Below are positions 34,714 through 46,300 of a stretch of 64,000 nucleotides of DNA, in pieces. The stretch lies in the NCBI GenBank assembly GCA_964023275.1, contig OZ029916.1:32642587-32706586 (forward strand), given 5' to 3'. This DNA comes from Norana najaformis. Its lineage: Eukaryota; Annelida; Clitellata; Crassiclitellata; Hormogastridae. The notes below the pieces were generated by a model, which saw nothing but the letters and a program-made list of their open reading frames with translations, did no database searches and was not told the origin of the DNA. The translations under genes and the position numbers were made by a program. The stretch's first letter is position 1, and each line of letters opens with the position of its first letter.

Positions 34714-37265
34714 CTACTGCTGCTCATGTCGCAGCTTTCTCAACCTCTCCAGCTTCTCTGCTCTCAGGAGATCTTCCCTTGCAATAACTGGTTGCCTTGG
34801 AGAGGATATGGAGTCTTTGTTTCTCTCAAAAACAGAGAAGTTTTCTCCCAAAGACTCATCTGCAGTGGGAGGCACAAAATGAATCGGACTTCCATCAACA
34901 CCCAACATCAAACTACTAGTAAGATAACTGCCGTAAGGAAGAGCTGCACTTTCATTCACACCAGACATCTGTGAAATCATTTGATGTTCCACCCCATCCT
35001 CTTCTTGTTCGAAATCATTGTCATCATCCAAGTTTTCGTTATTGTAGTAGTCATCGAATTCATCTGGAAGCTTCTTTTTCTTAATGTGCTCCAGCTCTTC
35101 TGATAGAATCATTGGGTCATGATAAACGTTTGGAATTAAGAGACTGTTTTCCTCTTCCTGACGGTTTTTCCATGCCAGAAAGGAATTTTCTGGCATCAGA
35201 CATTCCTTCTTTTCATTTGCAAAGTTCTGCAAACACTCTGACGGAAAACTGCCACTCGATCCACCACCCAGGAAAGAATCATGTTTTGCATCAGCATGCC
35301 TGTTGTGAATACCGAATTTAGAAGAAAAGTCTGATTTGTAATTGTGCGTCTCAACCTCTAGACATTTTATCGATTTCTCATTCTCACGGTCATCTGAAAT
35401 TACCGCATGCCTCGTTGGAGTCTGGAACACAAAACCTGCCTTCTTCGATCCATCTTCACTGATTGATAGTTCAGCAAAATCTTCACTGAATTCATGCACC
35501 TTTTTTGGACTGCACGCATACATCAGTGAAGATTCGTTCTGTACAGGCAATGCAAGGATGCTATTGGTCAGACGATCATTTTTTTGCTTGCTTTTGTCAT
35601 AAGCGTTTTGAAGTGCAACTGGCGATAACTTCTCTTCCATCATCATTGTGTTGCCTGCCGCTAAGCTGTGATCAGGCGAGGCCATGCTCTGATGAGACAA
35701 ACGATATGACTTCTCAGATGCGGTAAAACTCGGTGGCTGTGAGAAAGATCCATCTTCTGAGCCATTCAGTTTGCCACAGATTTTGTCTAAACAAAGCAAT
35801 TACTGTCTATTTTATTCTACTTTTGTGTATCTGAATATTTATGTAGAGCCAATTTATTTTATGTATGTGTGTCCAGACACATAAATACAGCCTTTTATTA
35901 ACCTCTATAAAAAGATAACAAATAATTTAATAATAATAATAATAACAACAACAACAACAATAATAATACAGGTATGATTTTCGAAATAAGTATTAATTCT
36001 ACTTCAACTGTAAAATTATGTATGTAGTTATTTTTTATAGTGCTTTTAAGAACCTCACAAAGGCATTAAAAGTGGATGTCCCGCTAAATAACTGTATTTT
36101 AGCACCTTTTTGAAGTTTTTTAAAGTTTGCTAGGCAAGGAAGAGTACAGCTCTGGAAGGGCTACTCTGCAGATGTCCAGTTCCTCAAACGTACCTTGCCA
36201 AGCCACCAAACTGAACCACTGGATGGTTGTGACAAGACATTGGACGAGGAAAGGTCAATGTATATGTTGGGCATTCAGAAAACTTGGTCAGACGGTGGGT
36301 GACCCAAGCTTGCCATGAACTGTAATTCCTGGTGAAAGAGTGGATCACGTGTCTCAAACGCCAAAGGGACAAACTAGTAAGAGGCTGGCAGGCTATCAAA
36401 CTTAGCCACCTTGCTTTGAGCCTTCATCTTGGTTGCTGCTTTTGCACTGCAGGCAGAATGAGGTACAGGAGATATGATTCAGCCAGGGTGTCATTATTAT
36501 TATTTCTATTATCGTTATAATTATCACGATTATTAAGAATGTTATGCATGGCTTACGTTTCAACTGCATTTCTTGATGCAAAGTCTCCAGTCGGCCATAG
36601 ACCTATAATATGTAGCAGCAACAGTTTAAAGTAAAATTATATAAAATATTCCTAATTTAAAAAAAAAGAAAATATGGCACAATTTGCGCTCAAGCTAAAA
36701 TTGCATAATGTGAGGGAACAGAGTACCTCAATCCTTGTCCAGAAGCTGATGTAAACTTGAAATTTAATATTTATCTCTGAACTTGTGAAACTTTTGGGGA
36801 TGACCTATATCATGCAGAGACATTATTTTCTTAAGGGGGTTTCATTTAATAATGGGATGTTAACTACAGTTCTGCTGGGCGATGCATTAGACACTGGCAC
36901 TACACATCTGACATCGGGGAAATGAGAAGGCAAATTAAGGGGCTTCAGCTTAATTAGATTCAACTTTTAAAAGTTAGTTGGAGGGCAAGTTAAATAGACA
37001 AGGGAAAGCTGCTAGAACCAGCATAGACACTGGCATAAGGGATAGTTGACCAGCCAGCTAAGCTAAGGCCTGCATTAGGCTCTCACTGTGAGGTAGGCCA
37101 AAGAGCTGCAGGCTGGAAGGCCAGCAGTGGAGGGCCAGAATACCAGTAAGGTGTAGAGGTATCTCGCTCACTCTTGTTCTGGCTGTTGAGTTGGTTATCT
37201 GGTGGTGGCTGGGCAAGTGCTTCTAGTGGGTTTGCTGATGGAAGAAGGCTTGGTGTGTTGGACAT
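34714..37265 (-). CDS. Unrecognised protein, coiled-coil start and acidic disordered body
   Basis: Four exons, 37265-37172, 36755-36727, 36602-36557 and 35786-34714 (stop TAG 34714-34716), join in phase (1,0,1) to 413 residues. The large last exon (357 codons) is certain to be coding; the three small exons are inferred from strong donors (A|GTGAGC, GAG|GTACTC, AAAC|GTAAGC) and phase. The N-terminus MSNTPSLLPSANPLEALA is low-complexity, then about 31-57 (FWTRIEVYGRLETLHQEMQL) is a likely helix or coiled coil. The body is serine-rich and disordered, with a strongly acidic segment at about 298-322 (DEFDDYYNNENLDDDNDFEQ) after a KKKK patch. The end, EDLLRAEKLERLRKLRHEQQ, is a charged helix. I recognise no family. 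The start codon lies only 97 bases past the IRAK stop, so it could share that transcript or even serve as an alternative 3' end. Confidence 0.6.
35930..35972. repeat. (TAA/CAA)n microsatellite
   Basis: Runs of AATAAT, then AACAAC, then AATAAT in the intron upstream of the large exon of the unknown gene. Confidence 0.8.
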
Positions 37266-37361
37266 TCGTCTGCAAGGAGAGACGGAAGAACAGACTCCAG
37301 CTGAACAGTAACCAAGAGTGAAGTAACAAGGTGCTTTAAGAGATATGTAGAAGCTTCTGTT

Positions 37362-40300
37362 CTAGATATTCAGGATAGTTAGTTTTTGTGCCGTCTCAAA
37401 AGGCAAAGGGCCAGTGTCTGGGGAAACATTTGCCAATTTTGTTTGAACTCGAGGGACCAAAAGTCTTTCGAGCATCGTTTGAGTGGCAAAAACCTACAGT
37501 CCAAGTCGTGAAATCATAGACTTCAAATTTTGCACAAGTGCAACAACTGACATGTATTTTATTTTAAATTTTCAAGACAAAATATCTAAGACATCGTAAC
37601 ATGGCTTTAATAAAGTTACGGTGATTGTACATTTTCCACTGTCAAGTAAGCACATGTCAAGTAAGCACATGTCAAGTAAGCACATGTCAAGTAAGCACAT
37701 GTCAAGTAAGCACATGTCTGTACTGGAAATTTCTATGATGCCACAATTATGAGTCATTGGGTGTTGACTTATTTGTGACTGGTTGGTGGGTTTCCTACGC
37801 TAAGGCACAAATTTTATATGGTGTAATGTTGATGAGTTATCTGGTTGTTTACTTGTTTGTCAGTTGTTGATGTTTTCGTGCATTTTAAATATGTGCTTCT
37901 TATTGGTCAGCGTCCGCTCATATTGTCCGACGTCAGCAGTTACCATAGACTTTATGGGAAACAGCCTAAATGGCAGACACAAATTGCAAAAGAGCGCACA
38001 ATTTTTTTTGCAGCAGTGGTTTGCCATGCGCTCAGTTGACACTTTGAGTTACAAATGTCCTAGCATAAAAGGCCCAACTTGCAAAATTGCTACCAACATT
38101 TAATTCATTTGTAACGAACAACTAATTTGCTCTGGCCTTTGCATGACTCCTTCTTGGCCCTTGTAGCAAACGTTCTTCCATACCTCAAATTCAGATCAAC
38201 TGACTTTGCAATTTAACAAGTTCTTTCAATAAATAAACAAAAACAAATAAAGACATTCTTGCGTACCAACCAAAATGCTCTTCTAAATACTGAGAAAGAG
38301 TGGCAGCAAACCTCAGTCATATGTGGCCGTTCCTTTTTAGTTTCTGATGTGCACTCGATGCCCAGCGACATGACCTGCAGCCAGAGCTCGTCTGGCCAAC
38401 CAGGCGACTTCTTGTCTTTGATTGTGACGAGATGGTTTCTGTTGTTGACCATTACATTTCTGACATATTCATTCTAAGAGACATTAAAAAGTTCATTATT
38501 GCACTTTTATTCAGACTTCTTTACAATGGGATGGTTTTTCACGACTTTGGGATTAACAACTTACAATCTAAGGAATAAAAAATGTCTTTGTTTATTCTAC
38601 CAACACCCAAGTAATTGCTAATGGAAATATCCTACATTATGCTCATGACTTCATTAACATCTAATATTATTTATGCTTTCTCTTATATTTGCACACTGGA
38701 CTAATATCTAATGCTAAGGCTAAGGCATTGATTAAATGGGGCTAAAAATCACGTGTTAATCTGATGAGGCAGCAATTACACTGGCTGTCTTTTCCACAAA
38801 GAGCTGACTATAAACTAGCTATGATTGCCTACAAATGCCAGCATGGACTGGTTCCATCCTAACTATCCAGGTTCTGCATTCCGGTTGCGACAGTTTCTGG
38901 TCGATCTTTGTTAAGTTCTGCAACCATTTGAAATCTCATAGTTCCAAAGATTTACACTGTATTTGGCTCTCGTGGATTTTGTTACTCTTGCCCCACAGTG
39001 TGGAATGCCTTAACGACTAATATCAAAGATAACACTCTTCCAATAACAAGTTTTAAAAAGAAGCTTAAAACTTACATGTTTAACAGGTCTGCCTCAATTT
39101 CTGTGCATTCCTATTGATCTATAAACCATGATATTACTCGATATTACTCGGTAGGACTTTTTTAGGGTCGTTGCACGCACCTTTGAGGCTGTTGTTAATT
39201 TTGCGCATTATAAATATCTGTTTAATAATAATAATAATAATAATACAGATGCTGGACAATACTGCATTTCTAAAGTGCTGCTTACACCTGTAGTAACCAA
39301 AAGCACATTGTGTAGACAACACAGAGAAGTCAATGCAAGCAGGCATGTCTAATATTCTAGTACTGGTCAGCTTCTGCAAGTATAAGGGAGACAGTTGAAG
39401 CAGCTAGGTCTGCATATCAGAGGCTGCATTTGCCTAATTTCAGTTCCAGTAGCAGTCTGTATCTACGGTCATCCCCATCACACAGTTAGCCGTAAGGTGG
39501 AAGACTCAAGCATTTTCTCAAGGGCCTTAAAGAGGGGCTTCTCAAAGGAGGCACAAGCCTGCACACTGTCAATTTAGATTTAACTTTGCAATTAAATAAA
39601 ATATTGCTTAAGATTATTATGAAGTTTCAGATAAGCACATCTAAGCTGCTCTAATGACTTTTGTAACACCATCACCACAACTGCATGGCACCAATCATTA
39701 GGCAAATAAGACAAATTGATTGCCTGACTATGGCTGTATTTTGTGGGAGGCTCAAACTTGCCCTCTCTGCTTTACAGCAAGGTAGCCAAAAGAGCTCGTA
39801 TTGCAGGGATAAAAAGTGGTTCAAAAAAGTGTGCTCCAATGTACGTACCAGCAACCTGCCACCCTCACGCCGAGGATCATCTGGTCTCTCTCCTGTGCAC
39901 GTCTCAAATATCACCTAAAGAGATTTACAAAGTAACACAACAGGACACTCATATGGCAGGGTTACCATCATTTGAGTGGTAATGTTTAGATTAGACTAAA
40001 AATGCATGTTCTGTTAGCATTAGTAATTAGAGTAGGGCTCAATAATTAAAGTCATAACTAGAGTGGGAATGTTCAGAGTGAGATAAGCATTGAAAGAATA
40101 CAATGAAGAGTGGCAATATTGTAATTGTAATCTGACAATTAAAAAGTGTCACCTCAAGAATAAACTCATTGAGCCACTCCGACCCAAATCAGAGAGACCA
40201 CTGTCAAATAATACAGACTTCAGGGCTCGCAAAACTGCAGAAGAGACAGACTGAGCAGATGGAGCCGCAGCTCTCAAGAAAGGCGATAATTAGAATGGCA

Positions 40301-43300
40301 CTGAATAGACTAGCAAATCATATAACAGATTCAGTTACAATTAAAGTGGCAGTGAACAGAGAGTTGCAAAATCCAGTGAAACTGTAAAGATGTTAGATTC
40401 TAGATAAATTCAAAATCCTTGAAACTCACGATTCCAAAACTGTAGGTATCCGTCTTGATGTTGAACTGAAATCCTCCTGTGAAGAAATCCTCTGGCAAGT
40501 ATGCACGAGACCCGTAGACCTTATCAAAATCATTTCGTGTGACGTGTGTCAGTTTGCCTGTAACTGTGCCACCCGTCGCTTCCTTGGCAAGGCCAAAATC
40601 AGAAACCTTAGCCTCATAATGTGGCCCCAGCAGTATATTGGCACTGCAAGATAACAGCAGTCGGAGTCAAACAAGTTACGACAATACCCAAGTCACACAA
40701 TAAACTTACTTACTAACAAATGTTGTGACAGGGTAGCTGATTAGCCGAGTTCTGGTTTTATAGAGAGAACCAAGTTCAAGCCTCCCTTGAGACTGTCACT
40801 CTATAGGGACCTTGAGCAAGTCCTTCACGCACAGTTGCTTAGTGCTGTTGGCTGAAGCTTGCTGTTAGACATCGGCACTATATAAATATCATAAAATAAT
40901 ATAAAGCTAGACTGTTCTATTGTTGGACTGCTGTTGTTATGTTTGTGCTTCAGTCAAAAGATCCACAGACCAGCACCCTAGAGGACCAGTAGCACCAAGG
41001 TCCCTATACAGGGTCACAATAAATTAATACCCTAAAATTCTGAATAACAATCGTGATCTAATTAATGAATAGATTACAACTGGTTTAAACCTGTCAAAAC
41101 TGCAATGGAGATAATGATGCTGAAGTCAGAATACAAACTAAATAGAAATGCTGTATAAATATTTACAGCATTGTTGGCTTGGCCTATGTTCATTAATCAT
41201 GCTCATCTATATGCATGAGTCGTTTTGTTCGCCTACGTTTTTATGTCGCCATGGATGAGTGGTTTATCATCGACAGTGTGTAGATACTGTAACCCAGCTG
41301 CAGCATCCTTCAGAATGCTGTGCCGAACCATCCAAGGCAGTGGCTTTGTATTGTTCTAACAAAGATAGGCAGCAAAAATTACTGCACCACAGTTTCTGTC
41401 TCAGTACCAATATCTGGAATGTGATAGTGATTGGAGTTGTTCACTGGACAACTGGTAACTAACACAAGTTACTAAAATGCACCAATTCTTTATTGGAGTA
41501 ACTAACAATAGTTACTAAAAATGCACCAATTCTTTATTGGAGTAACTAACAATAGTTACTAAAAATACACTGATTCTTTATTGGAGTAACTAACAATAGT
41601 TACTAAAAAATGCACCAATTCTTTATTGGAGTAACTAACAATAGTTACTAAAAATGCACCAATTCTTTATTGGAGTAACTAACAATATTTACTGAAATTA
41701 TGCAAAAAAATTGTTTATTGGAGTAACTAACAACAGTTACCAAAATGATGCATAGTTTACTGCATGTAAACTAATTACAACAATTACTGAGGCAATGCAT
41801 AAATTGTTTAAAGGAATAACTAACAGTTATTGAAACAATAAATAAACTGTTTACTGGAATAACCAACAAACATCATCGAAGTGATCTGGAACTGGCAATA
41901 AAGTCGTGCAAAAAACATAAAACCATTTAAGTATTACAAGTTCCAAATAACCCGCAAGATGAACACAGACTCAAGGCATTTCAGCAATCCTGAGTGCTTC
42001 TTTGATAAATAAATAATCACCCTGTGTTCAAGGCATATTTACCAATCAAAATATTTACTACTTTGCTATATAACTATTTGCTGTAACAGCTATCTTTTAA
42101 TCACAAACATTTCTTTGATATTCACCTTGCAGTCCAATCGATCCTGAAGTGATCCATTGACCATGAACTCGTAGACAAGGCAGACGGCGGGACCATCAAT
42201 TGAACAACCAGAAAGCATGATGATATTCTTCTGACGATACCTTCAACAAAACCGAGTCTGCAGTAACGGTACAATCTAATAACTTCTATAGCGCCGCTAT
42301 AATCAACTGAAGGTTGCTGTTAAGTAAAACTGATGGGAATACAGGCCAAAATCCTGGGGTAGGAGTCTGATTGAAACCGAACTGGCTAACCTGTGGAGAC
42401 CATAAGAGAAAATTAAAGAAATTTGATAGCACTGAGTCTGGTTTGCAATTTGCCTATCACTTTCACTTAGCAGTGACAATCAGCTTATGCCTCCTGCATT
42501 ATTTCAGCAGTGCTACTGAAATTCCAGAATTAGATAAGATTTGAAACCAATGTGAATAAATCATAGACGAAAATAGCATATTAAAGAAACAATCAAACTA
42601 ATAAAAACCCAAAGGCATGTAAGGGATACAACTTTCAGATTTATTAAGCATCCATCTTCAAGGTGATGCGGCTGTACTGCCTGCTTGAATTGCCACAGGG
42701 CCACAAGGCAGCACAAAAGCTTTGCCATCGTTGGTCCATCTTTCTGGAATACCACTGGTTGTCTGGCAACCTACAACATGACCTCCTTGGCCTGTCTTTC
42801 CTCTTTTCCATCAGCAGTTGGAAACCATTCCAATGATTGTGCTCTTGTTTTGTCAGGTTGGGAGTGCTCCTGGGAGTTTCACTTAAAGAGGTGCTATACA
42901 AATGTGTGTTTGCACTTACAATTACAGTTACAACTACAATCAATTAGTCCACAAAGCAGTCATTAAAAATCAATCAGCTCACACCTAGCAAAATGAAGAT
43001 GAAGCCCAAATGCCAAACTGCACTTAGACATGAAACATTAAATTTGCTAACTAACTTTAGCAAAGAGTTGATCTCAGCAAGGAAGTCCCTAGATGAAACC
43101 GGGTTTTCTCTCTAAGAACAACATAAACAAAATTTGTATACTTGATAACATTAAGTAATTATAAATTACTGCTTAAAAATCGGCAATTGATAATCATTAC
43201 TAATACTGACCAAGTGCACTGAAAAAGGACAATGCTTTAACAGTCAGCCACAATGACGGTGAATGTAATACTGCATATAAAAATCTGCTTAAAATAAAGG

Positions 43301-46300
43301 TTCATCAAATAAATTAACTAAAACCCATTAACTAAAATTCAGTGTTACTGACACTTATGTATTCTGAGAACAAATCTTACATAGCACCATTATCATAATG
43401 TGCAAGGTGTTGAAGATGGTCACTTCTAAGCAAAACACTTTCAACCATAGTTGGGTAAGAACCAGAAAGTTTTACATTTTCTCACTTTGTGTAAAATCTT
43501 AATTGCAAAAGTTGTTTTCTTGATGTTGCCACGATACACAACTCCAAATCCTCCACGACCAAGAAGGTTGTCTTCACTAAAAGTGTTTGTTGCAGCTACG
43601 ATATCCACATATCGGTAACAGATCATGATGCTAGACAGAGTCACTGAATCTGCTGAAATTCAAGAAAGCATATCGTACAAAATTTTGAAGTCTGAATTTC
43701 TGCACATTTCTAAGTTTTCATTTCCGAGAGATAATAAGAATAATAAAGATAACATTACTATAATAACAAATACCGGTAGTAATGAGAGTAATAATAAAAT
43801 AGACCAGGAAAGGTTTTATAAATGGGGCTATATAAATATCCAACTGTACTGGAAACTCCTGGTAACACTACTTTTGGAAACTAAATCATGTACAAAATTC
43901 TGAATTTTTTTAATATATTTATTGGCTGAACATCAAATCCATAAAAATTTAAGCAACAATAAAAATCTGTATTCACAGGGTTTGATGAGAAAGTCAAAGG
44001 TCAACCCAAAAGGTCCAAAGAACCCAATGGGGCTGGACTGGCCTATTTCCTGGTTGCGATCTGGTGGCCTTACTGTATTCAAGCACAAAAATTCTGCAAA
44101 GACAATACCTGCTTTATGACTTGATGAAGAACCCTTTAGTGATGATTCAGGGACGTCTGGTGACTCAACAGGAACTCGCGCATTACTGTAGGAATTCTTA
44201 GACGGCAAAGTTTGGCTGGATTTTCTTGAGGAATTTGATGAATTTGGATGAAAGGTTTCAGACGAACCCAGATTTTCTGAACATGTATCCAGTGGGCGTG
44301 CATTTTTTCCATATGATGTTGGCTTCTGACAAGTTCTTGACATCTACAACCAAAAAATCATAAATGATGATTTGATGTGCATCTTTATGTGATCATCTCC
44401 CATTGTACCTCCATTTTGTTCTGTTTATTATACACAAGAGACATTGTGGCATACTTCTGGAACAATCTCCCACTTCACATTCATTTTATTCAGCTTACTC
44501 AGCTCACAATACACAATCGCCTTGTGGCTTCCGTTTTTATCAGTCATACAGTCCCATATGCCTTAGTGCTTCAAAGAGTTATACAAAGCACTCTTTAAAT
44601 GTCCAGATACTAGCCTGTATAGTCAACTCAAAAATAACTCCTGAAGGAGCAATAGTATTTAGTAAGAATTAGTAATTCTACAAAATAACTACATAAATAT
44701 AATAATATTAATATAACCTTTTTATAAAGGTAGCTCTTAGGGCAACATTAACTAGTGTCGTATAAAAAGACTACATTCTAATGAGGTCATTTTCTAAAAC
44801 AGAATTACATTTGGGAAACATGCAAGTTATATCAGAATTCACATAACAGTGATACATGTCATAAGGTGGGTTTAGGGTCTAATAATGCCTAAATATAATT
44901 ATAACTACCAAAAATAACAGAACAGTAACAACTGCATCTAGTACTGTAATGTGAACATCATCAGAGGCTCTTTTCCAAATGGCCCATAAACTCAGACACG
45001 GCCTAATTCTGCTGGAACAGCTTTCTACACACTTCTAAGTTTCGATTCCTGAAGAAATACCTCTACCTCAGATAAAATCATAACAAGAATAATAATAATT
45101 ACAATGATATTACTACGAAACAAATAGTAACAATAGTAGTAATGGTAATAAAGCTCTGAAGAGGTTTATAAATGTGGCCATATAAATGTCTAGGTAAACT
45201 GGAAACTCTTAATTAAAACTACTTTTAGATGCTGTATCAAGTATTGTGTTAGAATGATATAGTTCTATGATAACTTCAGAAAAATGATAAAGTTGGATTC
45301 TAAAGATCGGTTAAATGTAGGATCCAAGTTGCCACTGATGTCATATCAGAATTTGCACTGTACTGAAGCATGTTATAACTCACTACCACCTAATCAAAAT
45401 GCAACCACCTTACATTTACTTAAATTTTTACCAGTAATAATAAGCAAAGAAATCCAAATTACATCAGCATTCTGCATGGTAATGTTCATCTTCTCTGGCT
45501 CCCAGTCCTGAAACTTTGAACATGACTCGCGCTCATACGTGGTGGTTTCCTTGCAAGGTTTATTATTAGGTGCCCCATTGTTTCGAAGGAAACTTGGCAG
45601 AGGTAACTCTAACAATTTGTAACAAAATCATGAAACTTGATCAACACTTCTTCCACATGTTTAACATAAGTATTCAGGACAAGTATTCAGTATATACACT
45701 TGGTTCATGTATCCACTACAATTACTATGAACATCAAATCCTTGGTACACAAATCCAATATATTTATTATGCATAGGCATTTGCTAAGTATTTTTGACAC
45801 GAATATCTTGAACACATATACAGTACACATTCTGGCACAAATATTTGGTAAAATTATGTATTGCAGTTTCAGTGATCTTGCCATCAACTTCTGTGTCAAG
45901 AATGCTATTCATTACCAGCAAGAATTATCGCCTTTGTTACATCTCAACTTACACAGGATGCTGGACAATAAATAACGATGCTGGATAACACACACTCACA
46001 ATTATTGCGCCCAGCACATCAAAGGACTGTAAAGCTCTCACTGTATCAAAAATTTATATAACACTGTGTGTGTCTGCCTTAAGCTTGATGGACTAACAAT
46101 CACATGGTGGCAGCTTGAAACTTAAAAGTACACTGATGTTAATCAATGTTGAGCTCAGTTAGCATTTGGATGCATGAAAATCCATGCAACATCATGCCAT
46201 CTTGGCTATCTCAGCGAACATTCCCTACAGGGTTGGTAAATGATTTCAGGCAGTTAAAACACACTGTGTTACTGGATTGCTACAGTTGTGGTTGTGCTTC

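Noticed and set aside
44377-44672. LINE coding fragment (AYFWNNLPLHIHF)
   Set aside because: Only a few residues resemble the WNxLP motif of LINE reverse transcriptases; no tail or second block to confirm.
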